NCBI RefSeq assembly: GCF_029626025.1
Contig: NZ_JARUBF010000001.1
Span: 1,426,001 to 1,490,000, forward strand
Direction of reading: 5' to 3'
From: Solwaraspora sp. WMMD406
GTDB taxonomy: Bacteria; Actinomycetota; Actinomycetes; Mycobacteriales; Micromonosporaceae
DNA length: 64,000 nt
Below, one piece after another: positions 31,546 to 39,274 of this stretch; within the stretch, counting starts at the first letter, position 1; each line of letters opens with the position of its first letter. The notes under the pieces are model-generated. The model was not told the DNA's origin. It did no database searches and saw only the letters and a list, made by a program, of their open reading frames with translations. The position numbers and the translations under genes were made by a program.

Positions 31546-32548
31546 CGTTGTCCTGGAAACGAAGGACCTGGTCAAGCATTTCCCGCTGACCCGGGGGATC
31601 CTGTTCAAGAAGCAGATCGGCGCGGTCCGCGCCGTCGACGGGATCAACATCCAACTGCGTCGTGGCGAAACCCTCGGCATCGTCGGCGAGTCCGGCTGCG
31701 GCAAGTCCACCCTGGCCAAGCTGCTGGTCGGGCTGGAGACGCCGTCCGCCGGGTCGATCGTCGTACGCGGGCAGGACATCGCCGGCCAGTCCGGTGCCGA
31801 GATGCGCCGGGCCCGACGCAACATCCAGCTGGTGATGCAGGATCCGTACACGTCGCTCAACCCCCGGATGACCGTCGGTGACCTGATCGGTGAGCCGTAC
31901 GAGATCCACCCCGACGTGGCGCCCAGGGTGGACCGCCGACGCCGGGTCCAGGAACTGCTCGATCTGGTCGGTCTCAACCCGGAACACATCAACCGGTATC
32001 CCCACCAGTTCTCCGGCGGTCAGCGTCAACGGATCGGGATCGCCCGGGCACTCGCCCTCCGGCCGGAGATCATCCTCTGCGACGAGCCGGTCTCCGCGCT
32101 GGACGTGTCGATCCAGGCCCAGGTGATCAACCTGCTGGAACAACTGCAGGCCGAACTCGGCCTGTCGTACATTTTCATCGCGCACGACCTGTCCGTGGTC
32201 CGGCACATCGCCGACCGGGTAGCCGTCATGTACCTCGGCAAGATCGTCGAGATCGGCACCGAGGACGAGATCTACGAACGGCCGACCCACCCGTACACCC
32301 AGGCCTTGCTCTCCGCCGTGCCGCTGCCGGATCCGACGGTACGGGGATTGCGCGACCAGATCGTGCTGGAAGGCGACGTGCCGTCGCCGGCCGATCCGCC
32401 GTCCGGCTGCCGGTTCCGTACCCGATGCTGGAAGGCACAGGACATCTGTGCCACCGAGGAGCCGGCGCTGGTCGCCCGGGGGGCGGCGCAGCATCCGAGC
32501 GCCTGCCACTTCGCCGAGGTCAGGAACGTGGTGCGCGTCGCCGAGTAG
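31538..32548 (+). CDS. Peptide ABC transporter ATP-binding protein (DppF/OppF type)
   Basis: 336-residue second ATPase. Walker A GESGCGKST, signature FSGGQRQRIGIARAL, Walker B IILCDEPVSALDVS and H-loop IAHDLSV are present, with the C-terminal CRFRTRCWKAQDIC cysteine cluster. It overlaps the previous gene by 8 nt and ends the importer operon, just before a long palindromic terminator. Together the five genes encode a complete peptide uptake system. Confidence 0.95.
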   Translation: MSDVVLETKDLVKHFPLTRGILFKKQIGAVRAVDGINIQLRRGETLGIVGESGCGKSTLAKLLVGLETPSAGSIVVRGQDIAGQSGAEMRRARRNIQLVMQDPYTSLNPRMTVGDLIGEPYEIHPDVAPRVDRRRRVQELLDLVGLNPEHINRYPHQFSGGQRQRIGIARALALRPEIILCDEPVSALDVSIQAQVINLLEQLQAELGLSYIFIAHDLSVVRHIADRVAVMYLGKIVEIGTEDEIYERPTHPYTQALLSAVPLPDPTVRGLRDQIVLEGDVPSPADPPSGCRFRTRCWKAQDICATEEPALVARGAAQHPSACHFAEVRNVVRVAE

Positions 32549-32553
32549 GCGTT

Positions 32554-32602
32554 CCGGTGCTGGTGTGCCGATCCACGAACGGGATCGGCACACCAGCACC
32601 GG
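32554..32602. terminator. Perfect 21-bp hairpin ending the importer operon
   Basis: Arms 32554-32574 and 32582-32602 (ccggtgctggtgtgccgatcc and complement) are perfectly paired around a 7-nt loop. It also sits downstream of the converging chorismate mutase gene, so it may work in both directions. Confidence 0.85.
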
Positions 32603-32691
32603 CGGCGGGCGTGGATGGATGGCCGGAACGGACGCCCGGATCGCACGACCCTGCCCGCCCGGGCCCGGTAGAGCGCGGAGGGCGGCCCCGG

Positions 32692-33057
32692 TCAGAGCGG
32701 GCCGCGACCGGCCCGCAGCACCAGCAGCGCCAACTGGGTGCCGTCCGCACCGAGAGCCTCCCGGTACCGGTCGACGATCTCCCGTTCCCGGGAGAGCACC
32801 AGCCGGGTGCCGCCGGAGGCGATCCGCACCGCACCCACCTGCCTCGACAACTCGGCCCGCTCCTGCCACAGCGAAATGAGCGCGTCGTCGATCTCGTTGA
32901 TCCTGGCCCGCATCGCCAGGATGCGGTCGGCGGCGTCCGGCGCGTCGGTACCGGTCTGCTGACGGTTCCCGGACCGGTCGGGGTCGACCGGATCGGAACC
33001 CTCCGACGGGCGCGCCGCAGCGTCGTCCGCGGATTTCGCCACCGCGTTGGTGCTCAT
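32692..33057 (-). CDS. Chorismate mutase (AroQ type)
   Basis: 121-residue protein that should convert chorismate to prephenate, the branch point to Phe and Tyr. The last 80 residues form the AroQ helical core: RILAMRARINEIDDALISLWQERAELSRQVGAVRIASG then SREREIVDRYREAL, with the expected Arg, Lys/Arg and Glu positions. The first 40 residues are a hydrophilic extension. A GGAGG site precedes the ATG. About 50 nt upstream is a strong terminator hairpin, and further upstream a tiny frame rich in Phe and Tyr codons, so expression is probably controlled by attenuation in response to aromatic amino-acid supply. Confidence 0.88.
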   Translation of the reverse strand: MSTNAVAKSADDAAARPSEGSDPVDPDRSGNRQQTGTDAPDAADRILAMRARINEIDDALISLWQERAELSRQVGAVRIASGGTRLVLSREREIVDRYREALGADGTQLALLVLRAGRGPL

Positions 33058-33109
33058 GTCCTGCCTCCTGGACTCTCGGATCCCTGGGTGCCGGAACCCG
33101 GACGACGAG

Positions 33110-33140
33110 AAGCCCCGGGCTCTGCGCGGGCCCGGGGCTT
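33110..33140 (-). terminator. Attenuator hairpin upstream of chorismate mutase
   Basis: Perfect 11-bp stem aagccccgggc/gcccggggctt with a 9-nt loop lies between the leader peptide frame and the chorismate mutase start. As it precedes rather than follows a gene on this strand, its natural role is conditional termination. Confidence 0.8.
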
Positions 33141-33156
33141 GTCGTAGGTCTGTGAA

Positions 33157-33213
33157 TCAGGTGCGACCCACGGTGGCCGGAGACCCGGAACCGTAGGAAA
33201 AGTAAAATCGCAC
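33157..33213 (-). CDS. Phe/Tyr-rich leader peptide (18 aa)
   Basis: GTG-initiated frame of 18 codons ending in TGA, with the opening residues V-R-F-Y-F-S-Y-G. Four aromatic codons (ttt tac ttt ... tac) occur within six positions near the start. Its stop lies 17 nt upstream of the attenuator hairpin and about 100 nt upstream of chorismate mutase, the enzyme that commits chorismate to Phe and Tyr. This is the expected layout of ribosome-mediated attenuation: stalling at Phe or Tyr codons would let transcription continue. The frame also lies inside a longer unrelated reading frame, which I consider spurious. Confidence 0.7.
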   Translation of the reverse strand: MRFYFSYGSGSPATVGRT

Positions 33214-33403
33214 CCGCTGGATCACAGCCCGAGTATGCCCATCCGGCCAGCACCGGCGCAAGGATCCGGGCCATTTGCTGGGATGAGGTGTCCGGACGCA
33301 GCGGGGTATCTGGTCTTCGCGGGTCGGGTCCCGAGGCGGCTCCCGCAGCGGTTGGTCGCCCGTGTCCGGTGCCGCCGTCGGCGATGTTGTCGGGCCGTCG
33401 GCA

Positions 33404-33409
33404 TAGACT
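33404..33409 (+). promoter_or_regulatory. TAGACT -10 box before pcrA
   Basis: TAGACT ends 9 nt before the pcrA ATG and no Shine-Dalgarno sequence is present, implying a very short or absent leader. It lies in the 205-nt divergent region that also must carry the promoter of the chorismate mutase leader. Confidence 0.45.
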
Positions 33410-33418
33410 CGCCCTGCG

Positions 33419-35905
33419 ATGCATCCTCTCTTCGAAACCCCAGCAGCCCCGTCTGTTCCCGTGGCACCGGATTCGCCGACGGCCGGCCGGCGACACGGCG
33501 ACGAGTCCGCCGCCGGCCGGTGGGACCGTGACGAGTCCGCCGTGGTGGACCCGGCCGGTGGCGGCGAGCGGTCCGACCGGTCGCTGGCCGGGGCGGCGCT
33601 GCTGACCGGTCTCAACGGGCCGCAACGGGACGCGGTCACCCACGCCGGCGGTCCGCTGCTCATCGTCGCCGGAGCGGGATCGGGCAAGACCAAGGTGCTC
33701 ACCCACCGCATCGCGCACCTGCTGGCCGCCCGGCAGGTGCACCCTGGTCAGATCCTGGCCATCACGTTCACCAACAAGGCCGCCGGCGAGCTCAAGGAGC
33801 GGGTCGGCGGGCTGGTCGGCCCACGGGCCCGGATGATGTGGGTATCCACGTTCCACTCCGCCTGCGTACGGATCCTGCGCTCCGAGCACGAGCACGCCGG
33901 CCTGAAGTCGACGTTCTCCATCTACGACGCCGACGATTCGCGGCGACTGATGCAGTTGGTCGCCCGCGAGCTCGACCTGGATCCGAAACGGCATCCGGCT
34001 CGTGGCCTCGCGACCCAGGTGTCCAACCTCAAGAACGAACTGGTGGATCCGGAGGAGTTCGCCGACCGCGCCAGCGGCCCGAACGAGCGGGCGGTCGCGG
34101 AGGCGTACACGTTGTACCAACGCCGGCTGCGGGAAGCACACGCGTTGGACTTCGACGATCTGATCATGACGACCGTGCATCTGCTGCAGGCGCATCCGCA
34201 CGTCGCCGGCAACTACCGGCGCCGGTTCCGGCACGTGCTGGTCGACGAATACCAGGACACCAACCACGCCCAGTACCAGTTGATCAAGGAGCTGGTGGGG
34301 GACGGTTCGGACGGGGTCGACCCCGGTGAGCTCTGCGTCGTCGGCGACGCCGACCAGTCGATCTACGCCTTCCGAGGGGCGACGATCCGCAACATCCTGG
34401 AGTTCGAACGCGACTTCGCCGACGCCCGGACCATCCTGCTGGAGCAGAACTACCGCTCCACCCAGACCATCCTCACCGCCGCCAACGCGGTGATCACCAA
34501 CAACAGCGGACGCAAGCCCAAGCGGCTGTGGAGCGATCAGGGCGACGGCGAACCGATCGTCGGCTACGTCGCCGACACCGAGCACGCCGAAGCCGACTGG
34601 GTCGCCCGGCGGATCGACCGGCTCTGCGACGACACCGGGGCCCGCCCGGGGGACATGGCGGTCTTCTACCGCACCAACGCCCAGTCCCGGGTCTTCGAGG
34701 AGGTGTTCATCCGGGTCGGCCTGCCCTACAAGGTGGTCGGCGGGGTGCGCTTCTACGAACGCAAAGAAGTACGCGACGCACTGGCGTACCTGCGGGCGGT
34801 GGTCAACGACGACGACACCGTGAGCATCCGGCGGATCCTCAACACGCCACGGCGGGGGATCGGCGAGCGGGCCGAGGCGTGCGTCGAGGCACTGGCCGCC
34901 CGGGACCGGATCTCCTTCGGCGCGGCGCTGCGGCGGGCCGCCGACGCCCCCGGCATCTCCACCCGGGCGGCGAACGGGATCGCCGACTTCGTCGCGTTGC
35001 TGGACGAGACCCGCGACCGGCTCGCCACCGCCACCCCGGAGGAGGCGCTGGAGTCGGTCCTGCTGCGCTCCGGCTACCTGACCGAGTTGGAGGAGAGCCT
35101 CGACCCGCAGGACGCCGGCCGGGTGGAAAACCTCCAGGAGCTGGTCAGCGTGGCCCGCGAGTACACCGAGCGGGTCGAGGCGTCCGACGAGCCGGCCACC
35201 GTCGCCGGGTTCCTGGAGCAGGTCGCGCTGGTCGCCGACGCCGACCAGGTGCCCGAGGACGACCCCGACCATCAGGGCGTGGTCACCCTGATGACCCTGC
35301 ACACGGCGAAGGGTCTGGAGTTCCCGGTGGTCTTCCTGACCGGCCTGGAAGACGGCGTGTTCCCGCACCTGCGGGCGCTCGGCGACACCCGGGAGCTGGA
35401 GGAGGAACGCAGGCTGGCCTACGTCGGGATCACCCGGGCCCGGCAGCGCCTGCACCTGTCCCGGGCGGTGACCCGGTCGGCGTGGGGGCAGCCGGCCTAC
35501 AATCCGCCGTCGCGGTTCCTCGCCGAACTGCCGGCCGAGCTGGTCACCTGGGAACGGACCGAGGCCGCGTACACGTCGTGGTCCGGCACCGGCGGAGGGG
35601 TCGGCGGCCGGTCCGGCGGCGGGGACCGCACGCTCGTCGCGCGGGGTGGCGGCTTCGCCGGCGGTACGCCGAAAGCGGCCCGCCTGGCCCAGCGCCTCGG
35701 CGTGGACGCCAGCCGGCTCAGCACCGCCAGCGAGTTGCCGGCCGCCCCCAAGGTGTCGGCGGGCGACCGGGTCAACCACCAGCGGTACGGCATGGGCCGG
35801 GTGCTGGCGGTCGAGGGGCACGGGCCCGGGACCAGAGCGCAGATCGACTTCGGCGACCAGACCATGTGGCTGGTGCTGCGCCACGCGCCGATCGAGAAGC
35901 TCTGA
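33419..35905 (+). CDS. pcrA: ATP-dependent DNA helicase UvrD/PcrA
   Basis: 828-residue superfamily 1 helicase acting in repair and replication-fork maintenance. Helicase motifs are all visible: Q motif LNGPQRDAV, Walker A AGAGSGKT (84-91), motif Ia TFTNKAAGELKER, Walker B VDEYQDTN, motif III GDADQSIYAFRGA, motif IV QNYRSTQTIL, motif V TLHTAKGLEFPVV and motif VI VGITRARQRLHLS. The C-terminal Tudor-like region ending with YGMGRVLAVEGHG is typical of PcrA. The first 60 residues are an unusual low-complexity extension, so a later start cannot be excluded, but the -10 box favours 33419. Confidence 0.95.
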   Translation: MHPLFETPAAPSVPVAPDSPTAGRRHGDESAAGRWDRDESAVVDPAGGGERSDRSLAGAALLTGLNGPQRDAVTHAGGPLLIVAGAGSGKTKVLTHRIAHLLAARQVHPGQILAITFTNKAAGELKERVGGLVGPRARMMWVSTFHSACVRILRSEHEHAGLKSTFSIYDADDSRRLMQLVARELDLDPKRHPARGLATQVSNLKNELVDPEEFADRASGPNERAVAEAYTLYQRRLREAHALDFDDLIMTTVHLLQAHPHVAGNYRRRFRHVLVDEYQDTNHAQYQLIKELVGDGSDGVDPGELCVVGDADQSIYAFRGATIRNILEFERDFADARTILLEQNYRSTQTILTAANAVITNNSGRKPKRLWSDQGDGEPIVGYVADTEHAEADWVARRIDRLCDDTGARPGDMAVFYRTNAQSRVFEEVFIRVGLPYKVVGGVRFYERKEVRDALAYLRAVVNDDDTVSIRRILNTPRRGIGERAEACVEALAARDRISFGAALRRAADAPGISTRAANGIADFVALLDETRDRLATATPEEALESVLLRSGYLTELEESLDPQDAGRVENLQELVSVAREYTERVEASDEPATVAGFLEQVALVADADQVPEDDPDHQGVVTLMTLHTAKGLEFPVVFLTGLEDGVFPHLRALGDTRELEEERRLAYVGITRARQRLHLSRAVTRSAWGQPAYNPPSRFLAELPAELVTWERTEAAYTSWSGTGGGVGGRSGGGDRTLVARGGGFAGGTPKAARLAQRLGVDASRLSTASELPAAPKVSAGDRVNHQRYGMGRVLAVEGHGPGTRAQIDFGDQTMWLVLRHAPIEKL

Positions 35906-35943
35906 TCCCGGACGTCGACGTCACGGTGTGACGAGCCGCCGGC

Positions 35944-37002
35944 TCAGCAGCCGAGGTCGACCCCGCGCTCACGCATCCAGGGTGCCGGGTCGAGCTGGTT
36001 CCACAGCCCGGCGTGGACCTCGAAGTGCAGGTGCGGCCCGGTGGAGTCGCCGGTCGATCCTTCGGAGCCGATGACCTGGCCCGGCGTGACCTGATCGCCG
36101 ACCGACACGGCGGTCGCCGACAGGTGCGCGTAGTGGGTCAGGATGCCGTCGCCGTGGTCGATGACCACGGAGATGCCGTACCCGGTGTAGGCCCAGCCCG
36201 CGACCTGCACCGTGCCGGCGCCGGCGGCCAGGACCTGGGTGCCGGCGGGCATGGCCAGATCGACTCCGGCGTGCAAGACCCCCCAGCGCTGGCCGTAGCA
36301 GGACGTGGTCTGGGCGCCGGGCATCGGGCTGACCCAGTCCGGCGTCGGGCTGGGCGCGGCCGGGCTCGGTGCCTCGGCCGCTGCGGCCGCGGTGTCGCTG
36401 GCTGCCGCTTCGGCCTGCTCAGCGGCCGGATCGGTCGGTTCGGCGGGCTGTTCCCCAGGCGTCGCGTCGGGGTCGTCGGCCGGTGAGGTGGCTGGTGCTT
36501 CGCCGAACCCGGTCTGCGGCGCGGAGGAGTCGCTGTCCGGGGCGGTGGTCGACCCATCCGGTGTCGTCGACCCGCCGGGGGTCGTCGCGGCCCCGCCGCC
36601 GTCTCGGGCGGAGCGGTCGGAGCGGTCGGCTCGGTCGGCGGCACCTGCTCGGTCCTGGGCGGCGCTGGTGATCCCACCGCCGGCGGGATCGGTTTCCGGT
36701 GGTCCGCCTGTCGTGGCTGTGGCCACCCCGGCGACCCCGAGCGCGAGGGCGGCGGCCGCGGCGACCGCGAGGGTACGGCCACGGCCGTGCGACCGGCGAC
36801 CGAGGTCGGCCGCTGCGGGCAGTTGCCGGGCGAGTCGGCCAAGCTGACCGAGGCCGTCCCGGGCGATGGCGGGCAGCCGTCGGGCCGCCAACCGGCGCGG
36901 TCCGCCGGTGGCGCGATGACGGGCCGGCGCGGCAGGGTGACCGGGCCGGGTACGCCGAGCGGCGCCTGACTCGGCGTTCTCCGGTGACTCTGGGTGCGAC
37001 AC
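35944..37002 (-). CDS. M23 family metallopeptidase (long, membrane-anchored or secreted)
   Basis: 352-residue peptidoglycan hydrolase candidate. An Arg-rich cytoplasmic segment (1-75) leads into a hydrophobic helix (about 78-96, LAVAAAAALALGVAGVATA), followed by a long Asp/Ser/Thr/Pro linker (about 100-222) and the M23 domain. Zinc ligands are H244 and D248 (HAGVDLA) and H326 in GPHLHFEV, with catalytic H293 in THYAHLS. All are present, so it is probably active against peptide cross-bridges or is a lysostaphin-like endopeptidase. GTG start with cggaggt upstream. A Crp-like site lies about 160 nt upstream. Separated from the next M23 gene by a terminator. Confidence 0.9.
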   Translation of the reverse strand: MSHPESPENAESGAARRTRPGHPAAPARHRATGGPRRLAARRLPAIARDGLGQLGRLARQLPAAADLGRRSHGRGRTLAVAAAAALALGVAGVATATTGGPPETDPAGGGITSAAQDRAGAADRADRSDRSARDGGGAATTPGGSTTPDGSTTAPDSDSSAPQTGFGEAPATSPADDPDATPGEQPAEPTDPAAEQAEAAASDTAAAAAEAPSPAAPSPTPDWVSPMPGAQTTSCYGQRWGVLHAGVDLAMPAGTQVLAAGAGTVQVAGWAYTGYGISVVIDHGDGILTHYAHLSATAVSVGDQVTPGQVIGSEGSTGDSTGPHLHFEVHAGLWNQLDPAPWMRERGVDLGC

Positions 37003-37162
37003 GGGGTGACCTCCGTGGTAGGTGGCACGGACCCGAAAATGGTGGTGTGCCGACCACGGACAGTGGGTACGGGGTACCGGAGGAGCGCAGAGCTACCCGC
37101 TTCGAGCGGGCGAATATGCGGTGGTGTGATGCCCGATGGGGTGATTTGGGAATGAGTTTTGC

Positions 37163-37176
37163 GTGATGCCAGTCAC
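37163..37176. promoter_or_regulatory. Candidate Crp binding site
   Basis: gtgatgccagtcac fits GTG-N6-GNCAC, the motif reported for Streptomyces Crp, and is nearly palindromic. A further half-site (gtgtgac) follows at 37185-37191. It lies 160 nt upstream of the M23 gene start on the minus strand, a usual distance for an activator or repressor in front of a long leader. Confidence 0.4.
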
Positions 37177-37221
37177 AAAAAGCAGTGTGACGCAGACCAT
37201 AGTTTTGGTTGTCGGGCAGCG

Positions 37222-37252
37222 AAAAACCGCCCAGAGCGTACGGCTCGGGCGG
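37222..37252 (-). terminator. Rho-independent terminator with T-run
   Basis: On the minus strand a stem ccgcccgagc...gctctgggcgg with a short loop is followed by five T, one of the few classical T-tailed terminators here. It ends transcription of the upstream M23 gene (stop at 37273) and insulates the second M23 gene. Confidence 0.88.
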
Positions 37253-37272
37253 CTACTTCGCGTTACTATCGG

Positions 37273-37995
37273 TTACGGCTCGACTACTCCACCGTAGATT
37301 GCCTCGACTTGTAGCTTGATGTCCACTCCCTTGTCGCGCAGCCACGGGATCGGGTCCTTGGGCTCGCCATTGACATGGACCTCGAGATGCAGGTGGGCAC
37401 CGTACGAGTGGCCGGTGTTGCCGACGTCGCCGAGCAGGTCGCCGGCCTCGACACGCTGTCCGGCGGTGACCCGCAGCTGAGAGGCGTGGCCGTAGACCGC
37501 CTCGGTGCCGTCGTCGTGTTTGACGATGACGCAGTAGCCGTAGCCGCCGTTCCAGCCGGCGAGCGTGACCGTGCCCGAGTGGATCGAGTGGAACGCGGTG
37601 CCTTCCGGGGCGGCCAGGTCGACCCCGGCGTGCAGCTTGCCCCACCGCATCCCGTACGGGGAGGTGAAGGTGTAGCCGCGCAGTGGCAGCATCCAGACGT
37701 CCGGCGCGGCCTGCGTCATCGACGTCGCCGGGACTCGTTCGGTGTCGCGGGACGCGCGGTCGGCGTCCTCGGCACGCTCCAGCGCCTGGTCGCTCAAAGC
37801 GACGGTGCTTTCCAGGTCGGCCAGCGCGGCCGGGCTGAGGGTCTTGGCGTCCGGCATCGCGCTGGCACCGAGCGCGACGACGCCGGCACCGACCACGGCA
37901 GTGGTCATCACGGCGGCGTAGCGGCTGCGCGGTGGGGTGGGTACGCGGCGGCGACCCCGATATCTATCGGGCTCTGCTGACAAACGCTGGCGCAC
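37273..37995 (-). CDS. M23 family metallopeptidase (short, membrane-anchored or secreted)
   Basis: 240-residue protein. A basic N terminus and a hydrophobic segment (about 28-47, AAVMTTAVVGAGVVALGASA) are followed by a helical stretch (about 55-88) and the M23 domain with zinc ligands H122, D126 (HAGVDLA) and H203 in HLHLEV, plus H170 in YGHASQL. GTG at 37995 is chosen because a strong GGAGGG site sits 5-6 nt before it; a longer frame extends to 38136 but its extra residues resemble no known protein. It is preceded by an unusually long, structured leader (see the candidate element at 38033-38150). Cell-wall remodelling role inferred. Confidence 0.9.
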   Translation of the reverse strand: MRQRLSAEPDRYRGRRRVPTPPRSRYAAVMTTAVVGAGVVALGASAMPDAKTLSPAALADLESTVALSDQALERAEDADRASRDTERVPATSMTQAAPDVWMLPLRGYTFTSPYGMRWGKLHAGVDLAAPEGTAFHSIHSGTVTLAGWNGGYGYCVIVKHDDGTEAVYGHASQLRVTAGQRVEAGDLLGDVGNTGHSYGAHLHLEVHVNGEPKDPIPWLRDKGVDIKLQVEAIYGGVVEP

Positions 37996-38032
37996 GCACA
38001 CCCTCCGATGACGGCTGGTTTCGGGCGGTGTC

Positions 38033-38150
38033 GCGGGCGTTGGGGAACTTCTGGTTAACGCCCGCTGGCCGAGTCGCGGTCTGGCCGGAACCAGACGACA
38101 ACCGTGGACACGGTAGCCAACCCCTAGGCTCGCCACAACCCGACTCGCGA
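38033..38150 (-). ncRNA. Structured 5' leader of an M23 gene, candidate c-di-AMP-type riboswitch
   Basis: On the minus strand, 38-160 nt upstream of the M23 start, several pairings combine: an outer 7-bp helix cgagtcg/cgactcg (38141-38147 with 38070-38076), an inner ccgtg-tc-cacgg hairpin, a gtctgg/ccagac hairpin, and a separate 9-bp stem gcgggcgtt/aacgcccgc (38033-38041 with 38057-38065) closing a 15-nt loop. In actinomycetes, ydaO-type c-di-AMP riboswitches commonly precede cell-wall hydrolase genes. I cannot verify the conserved core by eye, so the class is a suggestion while the structure is visible. Confidence 0.35.
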
Positions 38151-38222
38151 AAGTACGTTGACGATCTGCGATCGTCCGTTGTGTATTGCCCGCTTTCGTA
38201 ACCTTTTATTAGGTGGGTCGTT

Positions 38223-38239
38223 GGTAACGGCTAGTTACC
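38223..38239. promoter_or_regulatory. Inverted repeat GGTAAC-N5-GTTACC
   Basis: A perfect 6-bp inverted repeat with 5-nt spacer lies in the 432-nt divergent region between the M23 gene and the B12-binding protein gene. Related motifs follow nearby (ggttaacc at 38315-38322, gtaacc at 38199), suggesting a repeated operator. The rest of this interval holds no credible gene. Confidence 0.4.
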
Positions 38240-38427
38240 ACGCGTGATACTTATCGTGCGTTCAGCTGTCGTGGCTCACGGGTCCGATGTGGGTACCCCG
38301 CTGGTGCCATCGTTGGTTAACCTTCGTTAAGCAGTGGCGTTCGGCGGTGTGCGATCCGCTGTCCCGCCCGTCCGGGCGGCGACTGCCGGCACCGGCGACA
38401 TCGATCGGTCGGCAGGGAGCGGTGGCG

Positions 38428-38832
38428 ATGGGAACCCGAATCCGAGTGGTGGTGGCCAAGCCGGGTCTGGATGGACACGACCGGGGCGTCAAAGTGGTGG
38501 CCAGAGCGTTACGCGACGCCGGTATCGAGGTCATCTACACCGGGCTCCACCAGACTCCCGAACAGATCGTGGAGACCGCCATCCAGGAGGACGCGGACGC
38601 GATCGGGCTATCGGTCCTCTCCGGGGCCCACCTGACACTGTTCCGCCGACTGCTTGACCTGCTCCGCGAACGCGACGCCGCCGACATCGTCGTCTTCGGA
38701 GGCGGCATCATTCCCGACGACGACATCGCCGAGCTCACCCGACTCGGCGTCGCCCGGATCTTCACCCCGGGGGCGAGCACCGCCGCCATCGTCGACTGGG
38801 TTCGCCAGCACGTACCGGCTCAGGTCGGCTGA
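38428..38832 (+). CDS. Stand-alone cobalamin-binding protein (methylmalonyl-CoA mutase C-terminal domain)
   Basis: 134-residue protein equal to the C-terminal B12-binding domain of methylmalonyl-CoA mutase. It has the base-off/His-on signature DGHDRG (His ligand near residue 18), GLSVLSGAH and [11 protein letters not shown], followed by [14 protein letters not shown]. Such free-standing domains pair with a separate catalytic subunit in two-gene acyl-CoA mutases. No catalytic subunit gene is in this window, so the partner must be elsewhere. ATG at 38428 with agggagc upstream. Confidence 0.9.
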   Translation: MGTRIRVVVAKPGLDGHDRGVKVVARALRDAGIEVIYTGLHQTPEQIVETAIQEDADAIGLSVLSGAHLTLFRRLLDLLRERDAADIVVFGGGIIPDDDIAELTRLGVARIFTPGASTAAIVDWVRQHVPAQVG

Positions 38833-38915
38833 CTTCGGTCGGTCGCGGTTCGTCTCCGTAGCGGTAGGGACAGAACCATCAACACCATCAACCTGCTCCG
38901 TATGCAGGACAGGGT

Positions 38916-38952
38916 GAGAGGCCGGACGCACCCCTCACACGTCCGGCCTCTC
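38916..38952. terminator. 13-bp hairpin terminator after the B12-binding gene
   Basis: gagaggccggacg (38916-38928) pairs perfectly with cgtccggcctctc (38940-38952) around an 11-nt loop, 84 nt after the stop codon. Confidence 0.82.
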
Positions 38953-39111
38953 CATGCACGATGCCCCGCCGCCACCCCTCGACCGACAGGGCATCGGCCG
39001 TTTTCAGTGCCGGTGCCTGTCTCGCGCTCCGACATCTGACTCAACGACCCCTGTCACCGGGGGTTACGTCGCCGGCAGACCTTTTTCCGCCGGGCCGCCG
39101 CCGGATCGAGC

Positions 39112-39172
39112 GTGTGCATTTGCGCACACCGCACGCCCGCCCGATGGCGCCTCCGGCCCGGGTCGCTAGGCT
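39112..39172 (+). promoter_or_regulatory. Probable sucC promoter region with inverted repeat
   Basis: GTGTGC-N6-GCACAC (39112-39129) lies about 40 nt upstream of TAGGCT (39167-39172), a TAnnnT -10 box about 100 nt before sucC. The repeat could bind a dimeric regulator. The 440 nt between the B12-binding gene and sucC otherwise hold only the hairpin at 38916 and no gene. Confidence 0.4.
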
Positions 39173-39274
39173 GCGCGAATAGCCCGGTCACCGGAAGTGA
39201 CCGGAACACCATCTGGAATGCACGCTGGCGGCGGCGCGACGGCGCGCCGCAGAGACGGAACGGGACGCGCAAAC

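Noticed and set aside
33214-33711. Long minus-strand frame ending with the leader peptide
   Set aside because: It is antisense to pcrA and has no protein similarity; only the final 18 codons fit a leader peptide role.
31529-35884. Very long open frame (about 1450 codons) antisense to the ABC ATPase and pcrA
   Set aside because: It runs opposite well-supported genes, has low-complexity His/Gln/Arg-rich composition and no domain; high GC makes such frames common.
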